The notes beneath the pieces were generated by a model, which was not told the DNA's origin, did not search any database, and worked only from the letters and a program-made list of their open reading frames with translations. Made by a program: the position numbers and the translations under genes. From Lotus japonicus (taxonomy: Eukaryota > Streptophyta > Magnoliopsida > Fabales > Fabaceae): a stretch of 64,000 nt of DNA. Below, piece after piece: positions 10,377-20,302 of this stretch (positions are counted from its first letter, which is position 1; each line of letters starts with the position of its first letter). The DNA is taken from NCBI RefSeq assembly GCF_012489685.1, contig NC_080044.1, positions 45,570,964 through 45,634,963 on the forward strand, in the 5' to 3' direction.

Positions 10377-11844
10377 GCTTGAAAAATTAGATTTTTTTCA
10401 CAAAACCCATTTTCCCCACCCCTCCAAGCCGCGAGTTTCTAGAGAGAGAGAGAGATCCGGATCTTCGTCGTTTCTTGCCCGTTTGCTTCACCGATCGTCA
10501 CTAATCGAAGACCTCGAGGTAGGTAATATATACTCTCCTTCGAATCGTCGTTTCTGTCCATTTCTCCTGCGACTTTCTGAGTTCAAAATTTTGAGGTTTT
10601 TGAAAAACTGTTCAAATCAGCTGATTTCAGCGTCTAAACTTCTTCCCTGCATGCTCCTGAGCGTGTTCTGCGGATTAGATTTTGTCAAATGTCGACGAAA
10701 TGCCGCCGGGATCAATTTCTACCCTAAATACCCATTTTTCGGCAAAGTCGCAACCTTTACGCTCTAATCTATCGACTTGGCTTAGTGCTAGTAGGATTTG
10801 TCGTCATAAACGTCGTTGTGGACGTCCCCATCCAATTTGTTTTTCAAAAATCCAATTTTGAAATTCTGAGCTAAAAATAATGACCAAACTGCCCCTATAT
10901 CAGTTTTCGATCCGAAAATTTTTCCGAGCTTAGAACCGTCTTAGTTACGGCTTATGTTAACCTAGGAACCAAGTTTGATCGAAGAAAAATCGACCCTCCC
11001 AATTAAGGAAAGTGGCCGAGAGCTATACCAAGGGGGGAGGAAATCCGACTTTTTCGAAAACTTGTCTTAACGCGTTAGATTGTCGTACCACAGAGTTTGT
11101 AATGTACCGTGTAACCCTAGGACTTATTGCTTGCTGAGTTTCTGACTCAATGTGTTGATTTCTGTGATTTTGGCTTAAGGTTCTTTTGAGGAGTTTCCTG
11201 GAGATCAAGGCGAGGAACGTGAAGGAGGTTGTGAGGAAAACGCTGGAGGAGTTACAAGTGAGGGCTACTCTCTGAATTACTAGATAATGCTTTAGGTGTC
11301 GATGAAATTCGACTTGATTTATGTGTTATGCACCTAATTGCTAAATGTCTGAAATGATTTCTGAGGCTTCGGCCGAACTTGTTGAGTATTTGATGCCATG
11401 ATATTGTCTGCTAAATGATTCACATGCTATGTGCTACATGGTTAACTTAGGATGTGTTGGAATATGCTGTTTATGCTTTTGACTGAGATGTTTTATTTAT
11501 GCTATTCCACTTATACATGAGATTCTGAGGAGTGAGGATTACGGGCAGGTCATGCCAAATTTTTATGAGATTTTGAGAGAGTTTTAAAGGACGAACGAAG
11601 TTCGGACCTTGTTATGTTTTAATGGATCGAGACCTTCTCAGGGAATTATTTGAGATTATGGGATCTCTAAAAACTCTTAGGAAGTATTATAAGATTAAAA
11701 TGAAAACTATTTTATCACGGAAAACTCATAAGACATTAATCAACTTCTAAATCCTTTGAACAATAATGATACCCTTAGATAAGAGCTTAGAGCCTGAATA
11801 TTAGTTTGGGAAATATGAGAAGTGTCGTCGAGTCCAAGTCTTGA

Positions 11845-12025
11845 GGAAACTTACAAGTTTCCGAGTATGCTTATACTCTTTTCGCTCGATGAGCAGTTTA
11901 ATGTTTGGCTATCTAAAGTTTAGCCGGAGACTATAAGTTTCCAAGTACTTCGGTACCTTTTCGCTCGATGAGCAGTTTATTGATTGGCTATCTAAAGTTT
12001 AGCCGGGAACCATGAGTTCCAAAGT
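11845..12025 (+). repeat. Stem-loop repeat array in the B LTR
   Basis: Two and a half units of about 80 bp with hairpins whose arms vary together. First hairpin: GGAAACTT/AAGTTTCC (11845-11862), GGAGACT/AGTTTCC (11926-11942), then GGAAC/GTTCC near 12006-12020. Second hairpin: GAGTAT/ATACTC (11863-11878), then GTAC/GTAC around a TTCG loop (11945-11956). The GGCTA/TAGCC hairpin is unchanged in both units. It is repeated in the 3' LTR (23741-23921) and, reversed, near 58530-58710. Confidence 0.7.
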
Positions 12026-12700
12026 ATCTTCTTCTTCTTTTGATTAATTCATTTTGTCGCAGAATCGACGTTTGCCTTAGGGTAGGCTTTTTAGAGACAA
12101 TAAGTTAGCTAGAACACGTGACGACGTGTCGAGTGAGGTCGGAGACGTTGTTTGGCTAATCACTTGCATTCATGCACTCATTTTGAGGTTAATACACGGC
12201 GGATTACCGGACCTCGGTGGATTCCAAAATGGTCATAAGACCCGGATTTCCATATTTAGGACACTACGGTGGTCCTTAGTAGCAGACGGAATGGCAGACC
12301 TACGGGTTCACTGCTGATCTGACTACTTTTGTGTGGTGTAAGAGGCGCCCGAGCGGAATGGTCCCACTTTGGCCGGTGTTAGGGCTGACTCGATGGTGTC
12401 CATCCTTCTTCCGGAATGCATTTTGTTACCCAGCATTGCATTTCATGCAACATACATGCTGACTTAGTTGCTGAGTGTGATTGGTACCTGTTTATCCTAC
12501 TTGAGGCATGCTAATTCTTATTATTATCTTTATATTCATTGTGATATATGCAACCCTAGGATGTTATCCCTAAACTCTAAGCCTGAGAGGCTAATAATTA
12601 TTATCCCATATATATATATCTGGCTTTAATATTTATATAATTCTTTGGAGTTGACCCTCGCGTCTTCTATGTGTGTTTGGGCGGACTACGCCTTTGTCAG

Positions 12701-12835
12701 ATGTCCATGGCGGACCGGTTCACGATGGTTCACCCTTCAGGGGAAACTAGGTTGAAGAAGCTTGATCAGGAGGACTACGGTTCAGGGGTGGTCGACCCCG
12801 CTGGCCACCGAGCGACTTACTCGAGATGGGATTAG
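12701..12835 (+). CDS. Short LTR ORF of family B, homologous to the family C LTR protein
   Basis: 44 codons starting MSMADRFTMVHPSGETR and ending near DPAGHRATYSRWD. The start MSMAD, the PSG motif and the AGHRATY motif are shared with the 233-codon ORF of LTR C, with alignable spacing. Copies: 24597-24731 in the 3' LTR and, from the second ATG only, 57725-57853 (minus) in the other B element. It appears truncated relative to C by an in-frame stop. Expression is unknown. Confidence 0.4.
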   Translation: MSMADRFTMVHPSGETRLKKLDQEDYGSGVVDPAGHRATYSRWD

Positions 12836-13277
12836 TGTAGGAGTAGAGTCTTAGCTCTGACCGTCATTGTTTCTTTGGGGACAGGGTAGTTTCCCGCCTA
12901 TAGCTTTTTGTGTGGTTCCTCTACGGGGATCACAGAGAGTTGGTTGGGCTAAGAGGTCTTGCTCTAGGCCATCTGGGCTAACTCATTCTCATTTTGAGGG
13001 ATAGTGTTGCGGACACTTGACTTTTCTTTTGGTTTGTACTTTTGCCTACGGGCGTTACTCTTTTTCTGTCACCCGTCACTGGAGGTTACTCGTGACGTGG
13101 TAGTGTTTAGCGAGGCATGTATATATAGTTGTATAGTAGTTCCTTTTATCTTTTGTTGGGGAGTTTTATTGCTTTCTGTCTTTAGTTATATTGTCGAAAA
13201 AAATAATTCACGTTACCGCTTAAAGTATTTTCTTTTGGTTACTAAAGTGACGCCACCGAAATCGGGGTGTTACATTG

Positions 13278-13289
13278 TGGTATCAGAGC
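13278..13289 (+). other. Primer-binding site of element B
   Basis: TGGTATCAGAGC three bases after the 5' LTR, matching initiator Met tRNA as in family A. Confidence 0.93.
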
Positions 13290-13486
13290 TTAGTCGAGTC
13301 TTTCGGGAGTCTTTGGGGAATAGGTCTTCTGTGCTAGGTTGTGTGACTCTGCAAAGAGTAAAAATTGATTGTCTGCCAAGCGATTTCTCGCTTAGAATTG
13401 ATTGAAGTTATTGCTTGATCATATTGTATAGTATGTTAGATGCTATCCGATGATGAGTACTAACTGTTTGTTTGACTAAGCATAGG

Positions 13487-14308
13487 ATGGTAAGCCCTGA
13501 CAGGATGGCAAAGGCAATAGCTACCATGATTGAGGCAATGATGAATCAGGCTGCTGAGGACGCTTACAGACGCGCTGAGGAGGCGGCACGTGAGCAACCT
13601 CAACCGCTAATCCAGGCGTCCAAGTACCAGCATAGTGGATTGGACCGAGCTGGAACTGGAGGACCAGTGAGATCAGGTTCTCAGGAGCACCGACGGTGGA
13701 AGCCATACCAGCATCCTGAGGGAAGAGACCCTATTCCAGGATCACGCAAGTCGACGACCACAACTATTGGCCAGGAGGCTGTGTCATGTTTCCGTTGTGG
13801 AAAGCTTGGACACTACGCCTTTCAGTGCTCAGTGACTGGACCACAATGCTTCAAGTGCAAACAACGTGGACATTTGGCCGTGAACTGTAGGACGTTCCAA
13901 GCGGGACCGTCTGACAACAAGATGAAGGGTAAACTTCCTGCCATATCTAAAGGGGCGAGGAAGCAAGTAACGTGTTACAGGTGCAAGAAGGTGGGGCACC
14001 ACTCTAACAAGTGTCCAGACGGGAGACCTCTATGTTTCAACTGCAATCGCCCGGGGCATCAAGCCAAGGATTGCAATGTAACCAGGGTTGAGCCATCTGT
14101 GCCTACGGTAAGAGGAAGACATCCTGCTGCACGGGGAGGAGTCTATATCTCGTGCGGCGAGGGAGCTGGTCGACTAGTCAGAGGAGAGCGCACAAACGAT
14201 GGTAACCTTCTAACTATTCTTTCTCATTCTAGTATAATACGCTTCATTACTCTCGTAGAACGTGCAACACACCTAACTTGCCCTTACTGTCGAGCTTTGA
14301 CTTTATAG
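13487..14308 (+). CDS. gag: Capsid-less Gag of element B with four zinc knuckles
   Basis: 273 residues from the first ATG after a candidate splice acceptor (TACTAAC at 13458-13464, AG at 13484-13485). The N-terminal about 50 residues and the AGTGGPVRSG and YQHPEGR segments match family A Gag, but the roughly 170-residue capsid region between them is absent. Instead of two CCHC knuckles there are four (residues 101-114, 121-134, 163-176, 183-196). The first pair resembles the second, suggesting internal duplication. The tail shows the same degenerate protease position (LTILSHSSI) as family A. It could act as a nucleic-acid-binding nucleocapsid but could not build a particle alone. Confidence 0.85.
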   Translation: MVSPDRMAKAIATMIEAMMNQAAEDAYRRAEEAAREQPQPLIQASKYQHSGLDRAGTGGPVRSGSQEHRRWKPYQHPEGRDPIPGSRKSTTTTIGQEAVSCFRCGKLGHYAFQCSVTGPQCFKCKQRGHLAVNCRTFQAGPSDNKMKGKLPAISKGARKQVTCYRCKKVGHHSNKCPDGRPLCFNCNRPGHQAKDCNVTRVEPSVPTVRGRHPAARGGVYISCGEGAGRLVRGERTNDGNLLTILSHSSIIRFITLVERATHLTCPYCRALTL

Positions 14309-15643
14309 TTATTACGCCTAATAATACTTTATTTGACCGTTGCTCGTGTTTAAACTATAGAAGTTACACGAGGTTTAGAATAACACGTTAAGCCTAGAAA
14401 GTAGTTTTGTACCGATGCGTTTAACAAGAAGCTAGAAGCTGAAGGATGAATCTCAGGGAGATTCTGTATGGATAGTATATGTATGATGTCGAGAGCGTGT
14501 AGTTCCGTAGCGGCATCATTGAGGATTTAATATCAAGATCTCTGTGATTACTGGATGTTAGGAACTCATCGACTGTTCCAGTGGGTTTTTCTAAATCTTC
14601 ACCTTCGATGTATTAGGCCTGATCAACTTAATATTGAGGGGGTGATATTCGGAATCAGAACTGGCAATGGACTTTGATAGATGGATTGGTAAGATTAATT
14701 TGATTGGATCGAGGATTAGTTGAGTTGGGAAGTAAAGTTCTTGTTAAGTAGTTGATCTCCTTTGGGGAGGAGTTATAGTTTAAGAAATGGATATTCATTT
14801 AAGAAGTATTGAAGAATTAAAGGACATTTGAGGTCCAAACGTGGTGAAAGTTTAGATTTTAAGTCTATGAATTCTTGTCTTAAGTGCGTAGGACTCAAGG
14901 TTTGTTGGGTTTTGATCGAGAGACTAAGTATCGGATTGATGGGAGGACGATCTAGTTACGGAAATAAAGAGTTAGTATTAAGATAAATACTTGAGGTTGT
15001 TATAGGTGGACAAATTTCTTAGAGTCTAAGAGTGAATGGAACTTTGTTATGGATTCCGATATTGCATGCTGGGGTTAGCAAGTGAATTTCACTAAGTTAA
15101 GTGAGGATTTAAGGGTTAAGATTGACCTTGGGAGGTGAAAATCATGTTCGAATCAGAGATTTAGTGGTGTTGGCATTAATGATTGTAGTTAAACCTCCGA
15201 ATGTTGAGGGATCGGATGATAAAATGACTAGTTAAGTTTCCTGAGGTACAGCTATGGTTTGATCTTCTAGGGAATAAGTTCGGATTTGGGGGAAGTGTTA
15301 AGGATTTTAGGTAATTGTAAAGTGGGTTGTGAATAAGTGAAGGTTGGTTTTATGGTTCAAGTAAGGGAAGTCTCGAAAAAGGGGAGATGACAATAATGGA
15401 TTGTAAGATATTAAGATGGTGATTAGCTTATAAGTCGCTGATGAATGGATGTTAAAAGGGATTGGGTCTAGCGATGCACAAGGTATTAAGACTCACGTCG
15501 AGTTTTACTTGAGTGATGACTAAGTAGAAGATTGATCTCATGGTGCGAATGAGGATAGTTACGAAGTTGGAATCGACGTTAATGGACTAGTAGATTCCAA
15601 GGGAATAGTTCGTCTATGAGTTATAGAGCGATCGAGTTAAGTT
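14309..15643 (+). repeat. Non-coding filler in element B
   Basis: Homologous to 4326-5585 of family A with scattered substitutions and small indels. It has no long reading frame and occupies the place of protease and reverse transcriptase. Confidence 0.7.
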
Positions 15644-15848
15644 TTGAATCATGAGTGGAGATCACGAGGACAGGTTGAACATTCACTTTGGAATGCCAGA
15701 GGTGTACTGATTTTAAGCAGAATTTTTGGACGAACAAAAGTAAAGGATCAAGTGGTTAAGGTTGTGCAATTGCACGTAGCGTCAACCAATGTTATTTCCA
15801 ACATAGAACCGACACGAGTGGTCGAGCAGGACGACATAGAGCTTAAAG
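15644..15848 (+). pseudogene. Relic integrase/linker segment before the pol fragment of B
   Basis: Matches the A-type pol remnant at 5586-5785 (FGRTKV, then [10 protein letters not shown]), with stops in the aligned frame. At about 15840-15850 it joins abruptly to RNase H coding sequence, while the A copies continue into the chromodomain. B is therefore a mosaic of an A-like defective internal region and a second pol fragment. Confidence 0.65.
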
Positions 15849-16976
15849 TACTTGTTTGACCAGAAGGAGTTGAACATGAGACAACGACGCTGGATGGAAT
15901 TTCTCAAGGATTACGATTTTACCTTACAATACCATCCTGGAAAGGCTAATGTCGTTACTGATGCATTGAGCAGGAAGATGCATATCTCATCAATGATGGT
16001 TAAGGAGCTGCAACTGCTGGAACAATTTTGAGATTTGAGCTTAGATGTGAGAGCATCTGAGGGAGAACTGAAGTTTGGGACGATCAAGATCACCAATGGA
16101 TTGATGGAAGAAATCCGAGACCAACAGTTACAAGATGAATTTTTACTCGGAAAATAAGAATTTAGTAATTCAGGGTAAGGACCCGGAATTCAAGGTAGGG
16201 AGTGACAATATCCTGCGATGCAAGGATAGAGTGTGCGTACCTAACAACCCTGACTTAAGGAGGTTGATTATGGACGAAGGTCACAAAAGCAAGTTGAGCA
16301 TTCACCCTGGAATGAAAAAGATGTATCAGGACTTGAAGGTGAATTTTGGTGGCCAGGGATGAAGAGACAAGTGGCAGAATATGTAGCTGCATGTTTAATC
16401 TGTCAAAAGGCGAAGGTGGAACATCAGAAATCTTCAGGTATGCTACAGAGCTTGGATGTACCTCAATGGAAATGGGATAGCATATCGATCGATTTTGTCG
16501 TAGCGTTGCCAAGAACTCAAAAGGGATATGATTCGATTTGGGTAGTCGTGGATCGATTGACTAAGTCGGCTCATTTCATAACTGTGAGAACTACGTACAA
16601 CGTGGATAAGCTATCAGAGATTTATATAGCTGAGATTGTGCGACTTCATGGAGTGCCAACAAGTATCGTTTCCGATAGAGACCCGAAGTTTACTTCACAT
16701 TTGTGGGGAGCTCTTCATAATGCTTTGGGAACGAGGCTGAGATTAAGCTCTGCTTATCATCCACAGACTGATGGGCAAACTGAGAGAACTATCCAATCAT
16801 TGGAGGATTTGCTACGAGCTTGCGTGTTAGACAACAAGGGCAGTTGGGATACCCTATTGCCACTGATTGAGTTCACATATAACAACAGTTTTCATACGAC
16901 CATAGGTATGGCACCGTATGAGGCTTTGTATGGCCGCAAGTGTAGAACACCTTTATGTTGGTATCAAGATGGAGAG
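15849..16976 (+). pseudogene. pol: RNase H tail and integrase of element B, 5' portion, disrupted
   Basis: It starts inside the RNase H domain ([35 protein letters not shown]). A TGA at about 16030 interrupts the linker. The integrase zinc finger follows (GHKSKLSIHPGMKKMYQDLK), then a one-base loss in a T run at about 16345 shifts the frame. The frame resumes at 16359 with CLICQKAK and the catalytic core, with D, D and E of DD35E all present (SIDFV, VSDRDP, DGQTERT). The core is cut at 16976 by the solo LTR and continues at 20999. Reverse transcriptase is absent. The stop and frameshift also occur in the second B copy. Confidence 0.88.
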
Positions 16977-17445
16977 TGTAACACCCCGATTTCCAGGTGT
17001 CACTTTAGTAACCAAAAATAAACTTTACGCGGAAAAACAGGTAATTTTTTTTCGTTTCTTTCCTTTAATCAAGGCGATAAAGAATTAGAGACAACACCCA
17101 ACAACTAAACTAACCGATATACAAATATATATACATCTGTACAGCCTCGGCTGCACTCCATGTCACGCGAAGCCGCAGTGACTCCAAAGTAGTACGCCCG
17201 CAGGCAAATATACAAACCAGAACTGTGAGAAAAAGGTATCAAAAATACAGTTATCCAAGAGAAAGTCGGCACTCAAAAATGGCCTGAAAGGAAGACCCCT
17301 ATACTCCGACAGACTCTCTGTGATCCTCCTCAAAAGAACCACACAAAAAGCCACACATCGGAACCTACCCTGTCCCAAAAAGAAACTGACGATCAGAGCT
17401 CTACACAAAAATGTCGCTAATCCTAACCTACCCTCCCAGCTCAGC

Positions 17446-18147
17446 TCACCAATCATCCTCCTCCTCATCGCTGCTCGGCGAGTAGCTCTCCCCACTGCTC
17501 TCGGAGTCAGAGTCGGAATCCACCGTAATCATCTCGGTGTCCAAATCCATAACCTCCCTCCTCACTGTCCTGCGCACCGCCCTAGTCGAGCCGGTCTCCA
17601 CATCCACCTCTCCTGTGAGAACATCCTCCTCCTCCACCCTCATCAAGGGGTCCACACGGTAGCCGTGCGGTGAAGAGAAAGATAAGAGACGTGAGACAGA
17701 TGGGACAACAGACTCCCTCCTCGGCTGTACGAGCCTAGAGGACGACGCCACGTCGGTAGAAGCGATGGCAGTAGCCGGAGGTGGCACAACAGGTGTAGAA
17801 GCAGCAACAGGCTCGATCTCCTCTGGGTCCTCCTCAACAGAAGGTGAAGTCGGAGGTGGTGCAGGTGGTGCATGTCCAGTGCCTGGTCCACAATGAACTG
17901 AGGGCGGCAAGTCAAAACTCAGCTCCATACGCCGTAACACTCCGCTCGTCAGGCGTCCTCGCTCATCCGTCCGGTCCTCCATGACCCTTCCCCTATACGT
18001 CGCCCGGTGACCAGCCACATCGATCACCCAAGCGGTGGGGGCATCCCTATCCAGCAACTCATATCTGATCCCCCCCGAGGGAGAGACCGTCGAGAACCAG
18101 TCGGCCATCGACATCTGGCAGCAGGCCGACCGCCCAAAGACAAACAT
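17446..18147 (-). CDS. LTR-encoded protein of family C, 233 residues, unknown function
   Basis: An uninterrupted frame from ATG at 18147, with a second in-frame ATG at residue 12 (18114) that begins the part shared with family B. Residues 1-11 match the family A LTR ORF, and residues 12-60 match family B (MSMAD, PSG, AGHRATY at 45-51). Residues 80-130 are proline- and acid-rich, 138-200 contain basic clusters (QPRRES, VRRTVRRE), and the last 25 residues are almost all Ser, Asp and Glu. There is no signal peptide, membrane segment or known domain. The composition suggests a disordered, possibly nuclear or nucleic-acid-associated protein, but that is inference. The longer frame in C and homologous fragments in A and B suggest it was once a real LTR-borne gene. 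Confidence 0.5.
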   Translation of the reverse strand: MFVFGRSACCQMSMADWFSTVSPSGGIRYELLDRDAPTAWVIDVAGHRATYRGRVMEDRTDERGRLTSGVLRRMELSFDLPPSVHCGPGTGHAPPAPPPTSPSVEEDPEEIEPVAASTPVVPPPATAIASTDVASSSRLVQPRRESVVPSVSRLLSFSSPHGYRVDPLMRVEEEDVLTGEVDVETGSTRAVRRTVRREVMDLDTEMITVDSDSDSESSGESYSPSSDEEEDDW

Positions 18148-18372
18148 ACAAACAAAGCCAAGGCGCTAGGGTCAACTCACAGCAATAAGTACATATACAC
18201 ACAACATGTGACAGGGTATATATATATATATATATAAGTTGTTATATAAGCATATAAGTAATCCTAGCATGTTATGGCTCTAACATTGCTTCAATAAACA
18301 AACAGCACACAGTCTCAGTCAGCATGAATGTATGCGTGAAATGCACAATATGAATCCGGATTTGTGACGCGT

Positions 18373-18600
18373 TCCCGTTCGCCACAAGTGAAGCATTTTC
18401 ACTATGGATGGACCATTCCCGTTATCCATCCTGGATGAAATCCATCCTGGATGAACCATTCCCGTTATTCATCCTTGGTGAACCATTCCCGTTATTCACC
18501 GAATGATGAACCATTCCCGTTATTCATCATTAATGCAAGGTGAACCATTCCCGTTATTCACCATGATATGCACAGGTGAACCATTCCCGTTATTCACCCG
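18373..18600 (-). repeat. Hairpin array in LTR C with co-varying arms
   Basis: Six units share the constant centre CCATTCCCGTTA, flanked by complementary arms that differ between units: GATGG/CCATC (about 18407-18429), GATGAA/TTCATC (about 18453 and 18505), GGTGAA/TTCACC (about 18478, 18540 and 18575). Related hairpins lie just left (gcg/cgc around TTCCCGTT, gtgaa/ttcac near 18388). Confidence 0.8.
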
Positions 18601-18692
18601 ATTGAATGCAACGTGGTTAGCCAAACAACGAATCGCCCTTACCACGAAAGTGTCTAGCTCACAACCCAATCTCAACCAAACCCAATGAGTTA

Positions 18693-18835
18693 GTGTCGGT
18701 CAATACAACACAACTCGGAGTAAGTGTCGGTCAATACAACACAACTCCAACAAGAAAACACAAGGGTCTAGTGTCGGTCAGTACAACACAGCCCAAACAA
18801 CAAGAGCACTAGGTGTCGGTCAATACAACACGGCT
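18693..18835 (-). repeat. Second direct-repeat block in LTR C
   Basis: Four copies of a 23-24 bp unit beginning gtgtcggtca (plus-strand reading) at 18693, 18724, 18771 and 18813, separated by 7 to 23 bp of unrelated sequence. Confidence 0.75.
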
Positions 18836-20294
18836 CCACAACACTCCCCAAGAGTACTAAAGTACTCGGTGACTTCAATCATCACCATAGCTCACCTTAG
18901 TGGCTTTCCCCAATTCCGATAACTCTCAGCAAAGGTCGACTTTTCCCCGTCTTTCGTAAATATTTTCCCCTTCAGTTCTCCTATGCTTAAACGTTAATAA
19001 AAATTGTTTCAATTCGAATTAGTCAAGTTATGAGTTTATTTCTCAAAGTCTAAGTTTCCCAAGTCTTTAGTTTTTCAAAGCTCTATCATTCTAAGTTTTC
19101 AAAGATCAACCACCCAAAATACATTTCCCGGGGAAAGTCTAAGAATTCCAACATATGGCTAAGTCTCAAACCCCACATTTGGACTTGCCTAGGGTTGTTC
19201 ATCCAACCCGAAACATCAAAGATCACCAGATCAATGAATCTCCACTCCGAAATTGCGTCAAAACGCTCAATCCAACAAAAGCACAACATCACAAGTATGG
19301 AAAAGCATCATAACATCAACTCATCATCAAAAACAACATCAGATAAAACATAAGTCGAATTTATCGACGCCTATCATGCATTCATAGCTAATATATATGT
19401 AAGTTGCCCTAACCTCGAGCTGTTCCAGCTTCGTAAACAAAGTTCTCCTCAAACAATAGCTCTGAGTCTTCCAAAGTTCCTTCAACTGAACCTCGGAGAA
19501 AAACAAAGCAGAATCCAAACAAAATCGATTAGCTCGATCGCAAAACAATACATAAACGATAGACAAAGCATTAAAGCTTCAGAATACGACAATCAGGTAC
19601 GAAAAGACAAGTTTTCGAAACCGAAAAACTCCCCCCCCCCTTAGGAAAACCCACGGCCATAAGGAGAAAAGGGCTTCGGCTCTTTTTCTTCGATCAAATC
19701 AGTTTACAAGGTAGTTTTAGAGTAAAACTAAAGCAAAGAAACTGTCAGAACAATTTTCGGACAATCGGGCCGAAATACGACTACGCAGGGGCATTTTGGT
19801 CCAAAATAAAGGCTCAAAACTTCAAAGTTATCAGTTCTGAAAACAAATTTGACAGCAACGATCCTCATGACATCCGTGACAACAAATCCTAAAGGCACGA
19901 AGTCAGATTAAGTCTTTACGACAATAAAGTTTCGAAATGTGAGACAAAAAGAGTTTTGAGTCAATTTTTCAGATCCTGGACAACTGAATCGCAATCAGAG
20001 TTTACTGACAGAGGTTTTAGACTCAGGGGAACATAAGGAACATAACCCAAGCGAGAAATCAGAGAAATCGGACAATTTTAGAAAAAGCTCAAAACTTAGA
20101 GCACAGAAACGACTTCAGAAACGCAACAGAAACAACAATCAGAGGCAGGATTCATGATAGTTACCTCGATACCTAGAAGTAGGGACGAACTGCACGAAGA
20201 TTGGTCAAGGTTTCACGAAATCTCCTTCTCCCCCCAAGCTCTCCACAATCTCGGCCAAAATGGTGAAAATGAAGAGGATATTAGCTTTTTCGCC

Positions 20295-20302
20295 TATTTA
20301 TA
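20295..20302 (-). promoter_or_regulatory. TATA box of LTR C
   Basis: TATAAATA on the minus strand, about 690 bp from the LTR start, the same place as in families A and B. Confidence 0.65.

Larger units (their letters stand above)
9695..13274 (+). repeat. 5' LTR of element B
   Basis: 3580 bp from TGTAAGGCCC to GTGTTACA. Landmarks: TATAAATA at 10369-10376, a donor-like GAG|GTAGGT at 10516-10524, a GGC-TTCG-GCC hairpin at 11365-11374, a stem-loop array at 11845-12025, a G-box CACGTG at 12115-12120, a conserved block around 12146-12177 and a short ORF at 12701-12835. Confidence 0.95.

Noticed and set aside
16359..16362. ATGA overlap between two integrase frames, looking like coupled translation
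   Set aside because: It is a by-product of a one-base deletion in a T run. The protein reads as one continuous integrase across it in relatives.
17643..17915. Leu/His-rich minus-strand frame inside LTR C
   Set aside because: Out-of-frame shadow of the 233-codon ORF.
18400..18600. CRISPR-like array of short repeats
   Set aside because: The repeats are hairpins with variable arms and no unique spacers of constant length, and the locus is a plant LTR.
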